From: Mesorhizobium sp. WSM4904
Lineage (GTDB): Bacteria > Pseudomonadota > Alphaproteobacteria > Rhizobiales > Rhizobiaceae
Reading direction: 5' to 3'
Assembly: GCF_029674545.1 (NCBI RefSeq)
Contig: NZ_CP121354.1
Location: 124,001-188,000 of the forward strand
Length of the DNA stretch: 64,000 nucleotides
The translations under genes and the position numbers were made by a program. Shown here piece by piece: positions 43,752 to 54,192 of the stretch (the stretch's first letter is position 1; each line of letters begins with the position of its first letter). Under the pieces are notes generated by a model that searched no databases, was not told the DNA's origin, and saw only the letters and a program-made list of their open reading frames with translations.

Positions 43752-44668
43752 TTGACGCCCTTCGGCACATTCTCGGGCGGCACCGCGGTTTCCACCACCT
43801 TCTGACGGTGGAAGATGAAGATGCCGGCGAGCACGACGATCGCCGAGCCTGCCAGGATACGCGGGCTCGGCATATCGCCGAAGAAAACCAGGCCGAAGAC
43901 GATGGCCCACAGAAGCAGGCTGTAATGCAGGGGCGCCAGCGTCGAGGCCGGCGCCAGCTTCAGCGCCCTGGTGATCATCAGATGGGCGGCGCAGGAGACG
44001 ACTCCGAGCAGAAGCATGGCAGCGAAATCGAGCGCGGTCGGCGCGCGCCAGGCGCCGATGGTGAACGCCCCGCCGACAATCAGCGTGCCGATGGTCTGCC
44101 AGGTCACCAGTGTCGTGTCGCTCGTTCCGCGCAAACGCCGGCCGAGGATGATGGCGAAGCCGAAGGCGATGCTGCCGATCAGGGCATAGGTCGACGACAG
44201 CGAGAACGCCGCCGACGAAGGCTTCAGGATGATCAGCACGCCGCAGAAGCCGACCAGGATCGCCAGCCAGCGCCGCCAGCCAACCTTCTCGCCAAGCAGG
44301 AGATGCGACAGCGCGGCGACATAGATCGGTCCAGCCATGTAGAAGCTCATCACGTCGGCGAGCGGCAGATAGACGACGGCGGCGTAAAAAAGCCCGGTGT
44401 CGAGCGTGGTTGCGATAACGCGCAGCAGTTGCAGCAGCGGCCTTTCCATCTGGAACAGCTTGCCCGCGCCCTGGTTGGCGATCATCGGGCCGAGCACGAA
44501 GAAGGCGCCGATGGAGCGGATCAGCACGACCTGGCCGACGGAGAAGGAGGCGACCAGCCATTTGCCCATCGCATCGTTCAGCGCGAACATGAAGTCGCCG
44601 GCCAGCATCAGGAGGATGCCGGCGAGCAGGACGTTCCGGATCGTGAGATTGCGGGCGAGTACAGCCAT
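43748..44668 (-). CDS. EamA/DMT-superfamily transporter
   Basis: A 306-aa inner-membrane protein with ten predicted hydrophobic segments in two EamA repeats. Examples are VLLAGILLMLAGDFMFALND at the start and GSAIVVLAGIFIFH near the end. Members export amino acids, metabolites or purine compounds. The first EamA repeat has the usual MGKWLVASFSVGQVVLIRS stretch. The gene overlaps the 3' end of the second kinase by 4 bp in convergent arrangement. Substrate unknown. Confidence 0.88.
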   Translation of the reverse strand: MAVLARNLTIRNVLLAGILLMLAGDFMFALNDAMGKWLVASFSVGQVVLIRSIGAFFVLGPMIANQGAGKLFQMERPLLQLLRVIATTLDTGLFYAAVVYLPLADVMSFYMAGPIYVAALSHLLLGEKVGWRRWLAILVGFCGVLIILKPSSAAFSLSSTYALIGSIAFGFAIILGRRLRGTSDTTLVTWQTIGTLIVGGAFTIGAWRAPTALDFAAMLLLGVVSCAAHLMITRALKLAPASTLAPLHYSLLLWAIVFGLVFFGDMPSPRILAGSAIVVLAGIFIFHRQKVVETAVPPENVPKGVN

Positions 44669-44738
44669 GCCGGCTCCCCTAGCCGCAAGCTGTCGCTTTG
44701 ACGAGAGAAATTCGTAAGACCAGCGGAGGGAATCTAGA

Positions 44739-44972
44739 TTGGCCGAAGCGCCGGAACTTCGTCATCCACGGGCGGAGCGGGAGCGAAGCGGACGCGCAGA
44801 CCCGAGGATCCATGCCGTGACCTCTCGCGACGAGTGAAGGCGGCGCAAAACAGAGGATGTTCTGAACCGCTGCAACTCTCATAAGTAATGGCATGGATCC
44901 TATGGTCTGCGCCGCGTCGCTTCGCTCCTTGCTTCGCCATAGGATGACGAAGTGACGAGCGTTCCGGCCAAT
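44739..44972. repeat. About 230-bp palindromic repeat between EamA and cytosine deaminase-like genes
   Basis: The outer arms TTGGCC...CCGGAA and TTCCGGCCAA, then CTTCGTCATCC and GGATGACGAAG, then AGGATCCATGCC and GGCATGGATCCT, are all in inverted order. Inner copies of GCGCAGAC and GTCTGCGC also pair. It covers most of the 393-bp gap before the codA-like gene 3' end. The rest, 44973-45061, shows nothing clear. Confidence 0.85.
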
Positions 44973-45061
44973 CGCAGATCGTTCACGATGCTTTGTCCCA
45001 AAGAAGCAAAGCGCTGGCTTTGGAGATTGGCGGAAGCGCGCTGTCCGTCCGCGGACGCGAC

Positions 45062-46342
45062 CTACGCTGTCTTATGCCGCCGGTTCACCTGTGCCGGCCG
45101 GCCGGCGATCGACAGCCTGGTCTCCTGCTTCGTCCGTTCGGCGACCACCTTGCCCCTGGCGATCACGCACAGGCGCTCAGGGCGCAGGCGCACGGCCTCG
45201 ATCGGGTTGCCGGCGTCGAGCACGACCAGGCTGGCCCGCTTGCCGACCGCAAGCCCGAGGTGGTCGAGGCCCATGATGGCGGCGTTGACGTTGGTGACCA
45301 TGTCGAAGCAGCGCGCCATGTCGGCCGGACTCGACATCTGGGCGACGTGGAGCCCCATGAAGGCGACGTCGAGCATGTCGGCGGTGCCCAGCGAGTACCA
45401 CGGATCGAGCACGCAATCCTGGCCCCAGCCGACGCGGATGCCAAGCGCCAGCATTTCCTTCACCCGGGTCAGGCCGCGGCGCTTGGGGAAGGTGTCGTGG
45501 CGCCCCTGCAGCATGATGTTGATCAGCGGATTGGGGATCGCAGAGACGCCGGCTTCGGCAATCAGCGGCAGGAGCTTCGAGACGTAGTAATTGTCCATGG
45601 AATGCATGGAGGTGAGATGCGACCCGGCCACCCTGCCCTGCAGGCCGAGGCGCTGCGTTTCATAGGCAAGCTGCTCGATATGGCGCGACAGCGGATCGTC
45701 GGTCTCGTCGCAATGCATGTCGACCATCAGGCCGCGTTTGGCGGCGATCTCGCAAAGCTCCGTCACCGAGCGAGTGCCGTCGGCCATGGTGCGCTCGAAA
45801 TGCGGGATGCCGCCGACGATGTCGACGCCCATGTCCAGCGCTCGGATGGTGTTTTCGCGCGCCGTCGGCGAGCGGTAGAGACCATCCTGCGGAAAGGCGA
45901 CCAGCTGCAGGTCGATATAGGGCGCGACCGTCTTCTTGACGTCGAGCAGCGCCTCGACGGCGAGCAGCCGGTCGTCGCAGACGTCGACATGGCTGCGGAT
46001 GGCGAGCAGGCCCATCGAGACGGCCCAGTCGCAATAGGCGAGCGCGCGGTCGCGCACGGCTTCATGCGTCAACAGCGGCTTCAGCTCGCCCCAGAGCGCG
46101 ATGCCTTCGAGCAGCGTACCCGAGGCATTGATGCGCGGGATGCCGTATGACAGCGTGGCGTCCATGTGGAAATGCGGATCGACGAAGGGCGGCGAGACGA
46201 GATTGCCGCGCGCGTCGACTTCGCTGCGGGCCGAGCCCGGCAGTTCCGCCTCGATCGCCCGAATAGTCTCGCCGGCGATGCCGATATCGGCAATCCTGCC
46301 GTCCGGCAGCGTGCCGCCGCGCACGATGAGGTCGAAATCCAT
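45062..46342 (-). CDS. codA: Cytosine deaminase-like amidohydrolase
   Basis: A 426-aa metal-dependent hydrolase of the amidohydrolase superfamily. The metal-binding DPHFHMDATLS (HxH), the catalytic HCDETDD and the metal aspartate in GWGQDCVLDPW follow the E. coli CodA pattern. N-terminal MDFDLIVRGGTLPDGRIADIGI forms the small beta domain. It likely hydrolyses an amino-pyrimidine or related ring amine; relatives also act on isocytosine or triazine derivatives, so the symbol indicates family. It stands alone. Confidence 0.82.
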   Translation of the reverse strand: MDFDLIVRGGTLPDGRIADIGIAGETIRAIEAELPGSARSEVDARGNLVSPPFVDPHFHMDATLSYGIPRINASGTLLEGIALWGELKPLLTHEAVRDRALAYCDWAVSMGLLAIRSHVDVCDDRLLAVEALLDVKKTVAPYIDLQLVAFPQDGLYRSPTARENTIRALDMGVDIVGGIPHFERTMADGTRSVTELCEIAAKRGLMVDMHCDETDDPLSRHIEQLAYETQRLGLQGRVAGSHLTSMHSMDNYYVSKLLPLIAEAGVSAIPNPLINIMLQGRHDTFPKRRGLTRVKEMLALGIRVGWGQDCVLDPWYSLGTADMLDVAFMGLHVAQMSSPADMARCFDMVTNVNAAIMGLDHLGLAVGKRASLVVLDAGNPIEAVRLRPERLCVIARGKVVAERTKQETRLSIAGRPAQVNRRHKTA

Positions 46343-46506
46343 CTTTCGTCATCCCTTTGTAGAATCAGTAGCTACCGTGGCTAAAAGGACGGCCTGCCGC
46401 AGCCTTTTCTTCCCCCGTCGGCGGAAGGTTTCCTCCGGCGGCAACTCGCTCTATAAGCCGCCTCTCGCCTTCGTGGCGAATCCGAAATTCACATGGGATA
46501 AGCCGT

Positions 46507-48261
<1,755 letters not shown>

Positions 48262-48276
48262 GGGCGCCTCTCCCTC

Positions 48277-48416
48277 CTCCCCTTGTGGGAGAAGGTGGAT
48301 CGGCGCGCAGCGCCGAGACGGTTGAGGGGTGTTCCAGCGGAGTGAGACGTGGGCTTTCCCTGGAACACCCCTCATCCGACCTCGCTTCGCGAGGCCACCT
48401 TCTCCCACAAGGGGAG
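48277..48416. repeat. 140-bp cruciform-type palindrome, copy 1
   Basis: Perfect 22-bp outer arms (CTCCCCTTGTGGGAGAAGG plus TGG, 48277-48298, and complement at 48395-48416) enclose perfect 14-bp inner arms (TGAGGGGTGTTCCA at 48323-48336 and complement at 48361-48374). Between them lie the small hairpins GGCGCGCAGCGCC and CCTCGCTTCGCGAGG. It sits at the convergent junction of the ABC exporter and ilvD. A nearly identical copy lies at 50990-51129. Confidence 0.95.
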
Positions 48417-48433
48417 AAGGGGAAGGCCGGGCC

Positions 48434-50278
48434 TTATTCCGGCACTTTCCTCACAGCGCCCTTGTCGGCGCTGGTGGCGAAGGCGGCGTAGGCGCGCAGC
48501 GCCGCCGTCACCTTGCGCTTGCGCTTTTCCGCCGGCTTCCAGGCATCGGCACCCTTCGCCGCCATCGCGGCGCGGCGCGCTTCAAGTTCGGCCTCGCTGA
48601 CGGCGAGATGGATCTTGCGGTTCGGGATGTCGATCTCGATCGTGTCGCCTTCCTGGACCAGGCCGATCAGCCCGCCTTCGGCGGCTTCGGGCGAGACGTG
48701 GCCGATCGACAGACCCGACGTGCCGCCGGAGAAGCGGCCGTCGGTGATCAGCGCGCAGGCCTTGCCGAGGCCCTTCGATTTCAGGTAGCTGGTCGGGTAG
48801 AGCATCTCCTGCATGCCCGGACCGCCGCGCGGCCCCTCATAGCGGATGACGACGATGTCGCCGGCCTTGATCTCGTTGCCGAGGATCGCCTTGACGCTCG
48901 CGTCCTGGCTTTCGAAGACCCGCGCGGGGCCCGTGAATTTCAAGATCGACTCGTCGACGCCGGCCGTCTTCACGATGCAGCCATCGAGCGCCAGATTGCC
49001 CTTCAGCACCGCCAGGCCGCCATCCTTCGAGAACGGCGTCTTGGCCGAGCGGATGACGCCCGTCTCGCGGTTCGTGTCGAGCTCGTCCCAGCGCCGGTCC
49101 TGGCTGAAGGCGACCTGCGTCGGGACGCCGCCGGGCGCGGCACGGAAGAACGCGCGCACATTCTCGGCCGAGGTGCGGGCGATGTCCCAATGATCGAGCG
49201 CCTCGCCGAGCGTGGCGGTGTGTACCGTCGGCAGATCGCCGTTGATCAGGCCGGCCTGGTCGAGCTCGCCGAGGATCGCCATGATGCCGCCCGCCCGGTG
49301 GACATCCTCCATGTGGACGTCGGCCTTGGCCGGCGCGACCTTGCACAGCACCGGCACTTTTCGCGACAGCCTGTCGATGTCCTCCATGGTGAAGTCGACC
49401 TCGCCCTCGTGCGCGGCGGCGAGGATATGCAGCACCGTGTTGGTCGAGCCGCCCATGGCGATATCGAGCGCCATGGCGTTCTCGAAGGCGCCCTTGGAGG
49501 CGATGCTGCGCGGCAGCGCTGTTTCGTCGTCCTGCTCGTAATAGCGCTGCGCGAGATCGACGATCAGATGGCCGGCCTCGACGAACAGGCGCTTGCGGTC
49601 GGCATGGGTGGCGAGGGTCGAGCCGTTGCCAGGCAGCGAGAGGCCCAGCGCTTCGGTCAGGCAGTTCATCGAGTTGGCCGTGAACATGCCCGAGCACGAG
49701 CCGCAGGTCGGACAGGCCGAGCGTTCGATGACCTTGACGTCCTCGTCGGAAACACGGTCGTCGGCGGCCGCCACCATGGCGTCGACCAGATCGAGCGCCT
49801 GCGCCTTGCCGGCCAGCACCACCTTGCCGGCCTCCATCGGGCCGCCGGACACGAAGACTGTCGGGATATTGAGGCGCAACGAGGCCATCAGCATGCCGGG
49901 CGTGATCTTGTCGCAATTGGAGATGCAGACCATGGCGTCGGCGCAATGCGCGTTGACCATGTACTCGACGGAGTCGGCGATCAGCTCGCGCGACGGCAGC
50001 GAATAGAGCATGCCGTCGTGGCCCATGGCGATGCCGTCGTCGACGGCGATGGTGTTGAACTCCTTGGCGACGCCGCCGGCCTTCTCGATCTCGCGGGCGA
50101 CAAGCTGGCCGAGATCCTTCAGATGCACGTGACCCGGCACGAACTGGGTGAAGGAATTGACCACCGCGATGATCGGCTTGCCGAAATCCGAATCCTTCAT
50201 GCCGGTGGCGCGCCACAGGCCGCGGGCGCCGGCCATGTTGCGGCCATGGGTGGTGGTGCGGGAACGATAGGCAGGCAT
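48434..50278 (-). CDS. ilvD: Dihydroxy-acid dehydratase
   Basis: Fourth enzyme of branched-chain amino-acid synthesis, converting dihydroxy acids to 2-keto acids for valine and isoleucine; 614 aa, the same length class as E. coli IlvD. Family blocks include [30 protein letters not shown] with C122, and [19 protein letters not shown] with C195. The first cysteine of the [2Fe-2S] branch (SPCN) is absent, which points to the oxygen-sensitive E. coli type. ATG 50278 begins [20 protein letters not shown]. Palindromic repeats lie beyond both this gene and its upstream neighbour. Confidence 0.96.
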   Translation of the reverse strand: MPAYRSRTTTHGRNMAGARGLWRATGMKDSDFGKPIIAVVNSFTQFVPGHVHLKDLGQLVAREIEKAGGVAKEFNTIAVDDGIAMGHDGMLYSLPSRELIADSVEYMVNAHCADAMVCISNCDKITPGMLMASLRLNIPTVFVSGGPMEAGKVVLAGKAQALDLVDAMVAAADDRVSDEDVKVIERSACPTCGSCSGMFTANSMNCLTEALGLSLPGNGSTLATHADRKRLFVEAGHLIVDLAQRYYEQDDETALPRSIASKGAFENAMALDIAMGGSTNTVLHILAAAHEGEVDFTMEDIDRLSRKVPVLCKVAPAKADVHMEDVHRAGGIMAILGELDQAGLINGDLPTVHTATLGEALDHWDIARTSAENVRAFFRAAPGGVPTQVAFSQDRRWDELDTNRETGVIRSAKTPFSKDGGLAVLKGNLALDGCIVKTAGVDESILKFTGPARVFESQDASVKAILGNEIKAGDIVVIRYEGPRGGPGMQEMLYPTSYLKSKGLGKACALITDGRFSGGTSGLSIGHVSPEAAEGGLIGLVQEGDTIEIDIPNRKIHLAVSEAELEARRAAMAAKGADAWKPAEKRKRKVTAALRAYAAFATSADKGAVRKVPE

Positions 50279-50502
50279 CGGATTGTCCTTGCTGGCTGGC
50301 CGCGCCTAGCATGGCGCGACGGCACTGTATCTTAGTCGGCGCCGGTTATAGCGACCAAGGTCCGGCCTTGCCACAGTTTTGCGCTGCGCCACGATTCTTC
50401 AGGAAATTTGAAAATCGCTGTCGGATCGCACTTTCCCGATCCGTCCTTGCGGCAGACGGCACCAAATCGCCGCCCAACCTGAACAAGCCCGAGGAGCAAG
50501 AC

Positions 50503-50973
50503 ATGCAGAAGATCACCACCTTCCTGTGGTTCGACGGCCAGGCCGAGGAGGCCATGAACCATTACCTCTCCATCTTCGAGAATTCGAAGGTGCTGAGCGT
50601 CACGCGCTGGCCCAAGGGCCATCCCCAGGAGGGCCAGGTGCTGGTCGCCTCGTTCGAGCTCGACGGCGTGACCTTCCAGGCACTGAACGGCGGGCCGCAA
50701 TACAAGTTCACCGAAGCGATCTCGCTGTCGATCGACTGCAAGACGCAGGACGAGGTCGATCATTTCTGGACGAGGCTCACCGAAGGCGGCGGCCAGCCCG
50801 GCCCCTGCGGCTGGCTGAAGGACAAGTTCGGCGTGTCCTGGCAGGTCGTGCCGGAGCAGCTGCCGCGCCTGCTTCAGGACCCCGACCAGGCGAAGGCCGG
50901 CCGCGTGATGTCGGCGATGATGCAGATGGGCAAGATCGAGATCGACAAGCTGGAGGCGGCGGCGAAGGGGTGA
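50503..50973 (+). CDS. PhnB-like VOC protein (3-demethylubiquinone methyltransferase-like fold)
   Basis: A 156-aa cytoplasmic protein of the PhnB/glyoxalase-like family. It opens with ITTFLWFDGQAEEAMNHYLSIF and shows LDGVTFQALNGGP, FTEAISLSIDCKTQDEVDHFW, the GWLKDKFGVSWQVVP block and an end AMMQMGKIEIDKLEAA. Enzyme activity has not been established for most members, and the methyltransferase name is historical. ATG 50503 follows GAGGAGCAAGAC. The gene converges on prfC across a palindrome. Confidence 0.9.
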   Translation: MQKITTFLWFDGQAEEAMNHYLSIFENSKVLSVTRWPKGHPQEGQVLVASFELDGVTFQALNGGPQYKFTEAISLSIDCKTQDEVDHFWTRLTEGGGQPGPCGWLKDKFGVSWQVVPEQLPRLLQDPDQAKAGRVMSAMMQMGKIEIDKLEAAAKG

Positions 50974-50989
50974 GCGCGACTTTCCCCTT

Positions 50990-51129
50990 CTCCCCTTGTG
51001 GGAGAAGGTGGATCGGCGCGCAGCGCCGAGACGGATGAGGGGTGTTCCAGCGGAGTGAGACGTTGGCTTTCCCTGGAACACCCCTCATCCGACCTCGCTT
51101 CGCGAGGCCACCTTCCCCCACAAGGGGGA
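50990..51129. repeat. 140-bp cruciform-type palindrome, copy 2
   Basis: Almost identical to copy 1 in sequence and orientation: CTCCCCTTGTGGGAGAAGG start, GGCGCGCAGCGCC hairpin, GATGAGGGGTGTTCCA and complement, CCTCGCTTCGCGAGG hairpin. The right end has a few changes (CCTTCCCCCACAAGGGGGAA). Like copy 1 it lies between two convergent genes, here the PhnB-like gene and prfC. Confidence 0.94.
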
Positions 51130-51142
51130 AGGGAAAACAGCG

Positions 51143-52735
51143 CTACGCCGCCTTGTCGCGGACCTGATAATCCTTGACCGCGGTGAAGCGGATCGCTTTC
51201 CAGCGCTCAGCCTCGTAGTTCAGCGAGAAGGCGTGCTGGGCGAGGAACACCGGATCGTTGTCGAGGTCGCGGGCGATGTCGCCGCGATGCGCTTCGATGA
51301 AGCGCTGCACGTCCGCCTTGTCGTCGGCCGAGATCCAGCGGCAGACGGAAAAGCGCGACATCTCGAAATCGACGGGCAGCGTGTATTCGATGTTGAGCCG
51401 CTCCTTGAGCACGTCGAGCTGCAGCGCGCCGACGACGCCGACGATCGCGGGCGAGCCGTCCTCCGGCGAGAAAAGCTGCACGACGCCTTCCTCGGCCATC
51501 TGGTGCAGTGCTTCCTTCAGCTTCTTGGCCTTCATGGCGTCGCCGAGGCGCACCCTGCGCAGGATTTCCGGCGCGAAGTTCGGCACGCCGCGGAACAGGA
51601 TCTCCTCGCCCTCGGTGAGGGTGTCGCCGATGCGCAGCGTGCCGTGATTGGGGATGCCGACGACGTCGCCGGCGAAGGCCTCGTCGGCGGTGACGCGGGT
51701 GCGGGCGAAGAAGAATTGCGGCGCCGACAGGCTCATCGGCTTGCCGGTGCGTACGAGCCTAGCCTTCATGCCGCGCTCGAGCTTGCCCGAGCAGACACGG
51801 ACAAAGGCGATGCGGTCGCGGTGGTTGGGGTCCATGTTGGCCTGGATCTTGAAGACGAAGGAGGTCATCTTCTCCTCGGTCGCCTCGACCGTTCGTTCAT
51901 CGGCTTCCTGCGCGCGCGGCGGCGGCCCGAAGGCGCCGAGCGCCTCGATGAGATCGCGCACGCCGAAATTGCGCAGCGCCGAGCCGAAATAGACCGGCGT
52001 CAGATGGCCTTCGCGGAATGCATCGACGTCGAGCGGTCGGCAAGCTTCCCGCGCGAGCTCCAGCTCCTCGATGAAGTCGTTGCGCTCGTTTTCGGGCAGC
52101 AGTCCGGCGACACGGTTGGAATCCGGACCGTGGACCGGCGTGCGCTCCTTCTCGTCATCGCTCCGGCGCACGGCGTTCTGCGCCAGGTGGTAGGTGCCGC
52201 AAAAGGTCTTGCCGCGGCCGATCGGCCAGGTGACGGGTGCGGTGTCCAGCGCCAGCTTCTGCTCGATCTCGTCGAGTATCTCGAACGGGTCGCGGCTCTC
52301 GCGATCCATCTTGTTGACGAAGGTGATGATCGGGATGTCGCGCAGCCGGCAGACCTCGAACAGCTTCAGCGTGCGCGGCTCGATGCCCTTGGCGGCGTCG
52401 ATGACCATGACCGCCGAGTCCACCGCCGACAGCGTGCGGTAGGTGTCGTCGGCGAAATCCTCATGGCCGGGTGTGTCGAGCAGATTAAAGACGTTGTCGC
52501 CATACTCGAAGGTCATCACCGAGGTGACGACCGAGATGCCGCGCTCGCGCTCGATCTTCATCCAGTCGGACCGGGTCTGGATGCGGTCCTTCTTGGCCTT
52601 GACCTCGCCGGCAAGCTGGATGGCGCCGCCGAACAGCAGCAGCTTTTCGGTGAGCGTGGTCTTGCCGGCGTCGGGGTGGGCGATGATCGCGAAAGTGCGG
52701 CGGCGCGATACCGCCTGTTCGATGTCTTCTGCCAA
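51143..52735 (-). CDS. prfC: Peptide chain release factor 3
   Basis: GTPase that removes RF1 or RF2 from the ribosome after peptide release, 530 aa. The G domain has AHPDAGKTTLTEKLL, the switch region ERERGISVVTSVMTFEY, DTPGHEDF and FVNKMDRE; domains 2 and 3 follow (VFKIQANMDPNHRDRIAFVR, GVVGALQLDVLKERL). I take TTG 52735 as start (MAEDIEQAVSRRRTFA), which matches the family's short lead to the P-loop and lies behind AGGA; the open frame extends 119 codons further without homology. Confidence 0.95.
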   Translation of the reverse strand: MAEDIEQAVSRRRTFAIIAHPDAGKTTLTEKLLLFGGAIQLAGEVKAKKDRIQTRSDWMKIERERGISVVTSVMTFEYGDNVFNLLDTPGHEDFADDTYRTLSAVDSAVMVIDAAKGIEPRTLKLFEVCRLRDIPIITFVNKMDRESRDPFEILDEIEQKLALDTAPVTWPIGRGKTFCGTYHLAQNAVRRSDDEKERTPVHGPDSNRVAGLLPENERNDFIEELELAREACRPLDVDAFREGHLTPVYFGSALRNFGVRDLIEALGAFGPPPRAQEADERTVEATEEKMTSFVFKIQANMDPNHRDRIAFVRVCSGKLERGMKARLVRTGKPMSLSAPQFFFARTRVTADEAFAGDVVGIPNHGTLRIGDTLTEGEEILFRGVPNFAPEILRRVRLGDAMKAKKLKEALHQMAEEGVVQLFSPEDGSPAIVGVVGALQLDVLKERLNIEYTLPVDFEMSRFSVCRWISADDKADVQRFIEAHRGDIARDLDNDPVFLAQHAFSLNYEAERWKAIRFTAVKDYQVRDKAA

Positions 52736-52859
52736 TCTGATGGAATCCTGTCTGTGGCGCGGGCTTCTAGCAGCGCTTTCCCGCCCTGTCGACGGTTTTG
52801 GGCAGATCGGCTCGACCCGAGCAGCGATCAGAAGGCCACAGCGGGAACCCCGCATCATT

Positions 52860-53102
52860 TCATATCCGCCCGCTACCGCCTTCCTTGCGGCCCAATCTGG
52901 TAACCGACCGTATCTCCGCCCGCTCGATGCCGATGTCGCGTAGCAGGTAGTCCGGCAATTCGTCGAGCCGCGCGCGATCCCTGCGGATGCGCAGGACAGG
53001 CGCGAGAACACGTCGGCCGGAATGACAGATTTCGACGATCGCGGCGAAGACGCGCCCAAATGCCGAGCGGTTAGCCGTGAGCTCCTGCCCAAGGATGGTC
53101 AT
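52860..53102 (-). CDS. DUF1127 small protein
   Basis: An 80-aa basic protein. The C-terminal DUF1127 (YjiS-like) motif reads RARLDELPDYLLRDIGIERAEI. Such proteins are numerous in rhizobia; some small members bind RNA and influence phosphate, carbon or stress responses. ATG 53102 follows an excellent ribosome site, GAAGGAGATACGAC. It lies upstream of prfC on the same strand, but with 124 bp between. Function not known. Confidence 0.88.
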   Translation of the reverse strand: MTILGQELTANRSAFGRVFAAIVEICHSGRRVLAPVLRIRRDRARLDELPDYLLRDIGIERAEIRSVTRLGRKEGGSGRI

Positions 53103-53176
53103 GTCGTATCTCCTTCAGTTGAACGACGGAAGCTGGGAGGACCGGCGATGGCCCTCCCGAGGCCCGAGTCAGCAGA

Positions 53177-53692
53177 TCAGGACCGCTCGTGTCCGCAGCT
53201 CACATACGGGTTCCAGTCGGCGAACATGCCGGCCGGATTGTGCCGCCAGTGCCAGACATGGAGCTCGTAGTACGGGTCCACCGGGTGGACACCCACCGTC
53301 GTCTTGCGCTGGAGGGTGCGGCCGAGGAATTCGGGAACGCCTTTTCCCTTCCAGTCCTTTTCGAAGACGATGTACTCCATCCCGACGAGCTGCATCGAGC
53401 CATCAGCCTGAGGCTCGTAGGTCAGCACGTCCGGCTCGCCGAGCATCAGCTTGCCGTCGCCGGCGCGACCGGGATGGATGAAGTGGACGCCCATCGTGCC
53501 GTGCTCGTCATGCGTCGTGCACTCGAAGAGCTGCTGATAGCCGTCCGCCTTGGCGACCTCGATGTTGAAGTACTTGGACGCCATCTCCCGTGACCGGTTG
53601 ACCGCCGGGTCTGGTGCGTCATGGGCGACTGCGGAACCGCAGAAGAGCGCGGAGGCGCCCACAGCGAAGATAATTTCTGCAAAGCGCTTCAC
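53177..53692 (-). CDS. Exported His/Trp-rich protein of unknown function
   Basis: A 171-aa protein with a Sec signal (residues 1 to about 23, FAVGASALFCGSAVAH). The mature part has FECTTHDEHGTMGVHFIHPG and a C-terminal ELHVWHWRHNPAGMFADW, rich in His and Trp, ending with a single cysteine (VSCGHERS). The histidines could bind metal or heme, but no known motif is complete. The start is GTG 53692 behind AGGGAGGAATGGATC. It is 16 bp downstream of the DUF4242 gene and forms an operon with it. Confidence 0.78.
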   Translation of the reverse strand: MKRFAEIIFAVGASALFCGSAVAHDAPDPAVNRSREMASKYFNIEVAKADGYQQLFECTTHDEHGTMGVHFIHPGRAGDGKLMLGEPDVLTYEPQADGSMQLVGMEYIVFEKDWKGKGVPEFLGRTLQRKTTVGVHPVDPYYELHVWHWRHNPAGMFADWNPYVSCGHERS

Positions 53693-53708
53693 GATCCATT
53701 CCTCCCTG

Positions 53709-53987
53709 TCAGGCGGCATATGCCGTCGTTGGATCGAACATGCGCTTGATCTGCGTGATCTTGGTCGCCGGGAAGCCGCTCATCTTGGCGTGGCGCTGGA
53801 TAATGGCCTCGTCCTTGGCGAGGTAGACGCAGAACGTCTTGTCGTCCGCCACGAAGGATTCGACCCACTGGATGTCCGGGCCAAGCTCGGCAAGAACGGC
53901 GTTCGAAGCCTTGGACGCGTCGCGAAGCTGCTCGCGCTCGAAGGTGCCTACCTTGGGAATTTCCCGTTCGATGATGTATTTCTGCAT
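53709..53987 (-). CDS. DUF4242 protein (SCO4226 nickel-binding type)
   Basis: A 92-aa protein: MQKYIIEREIPKVGTFEREQL, then WVESFVADDKTFCVYLAKDEA and a final ITQIKRMFDPTTA. This matches DUF4242, a ferredoxin-like dimer whose Streptomyces member SCO4226 binds nickel. ATG 53987 has AGGAGATTGCGAC before it. It starts a two-gene operon with the His-rich exported protein and is divergent from the winged-helix regulator at 54193; the 205-bp gap probably holds promoters for both. Confidence 0.84.
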   Translation of the reverse strand: MQKYIIEREIPKVGTFEREQLRDASKASNAVLAELGPDIQWVESFVADDKTFCVYLAKDEAIIQRHAKMSGFPATKITQIKRMFDPTTAYAA

Positions 53988-54192
53988 GTCGCAATCTCCT
54001 TGATCTGAGGTTCAAATGCCTCCCGACGCTCGACCAGGTCAGCGCCGGTGACATCGCCGGGGCGGCTGAGGTAAACTTTCACTTGGCTCGCCAGGCAGGT
54101 GGAGAATTACGGGAGAGGCGGCCAACAGTCCTTATGCCGCTCTTATCTTGTTCTGATCCTTTGCCTATTGCCGTTTACAGGGATTACAGCCG

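Noticed and set aside
52736..53092. 119-codon N-terminal extension of RF3
   Set aside because: It has no homology, overlaps the DUF1127 gene in another frame, and the TTG at 52735 gives the normal family N-terminus.
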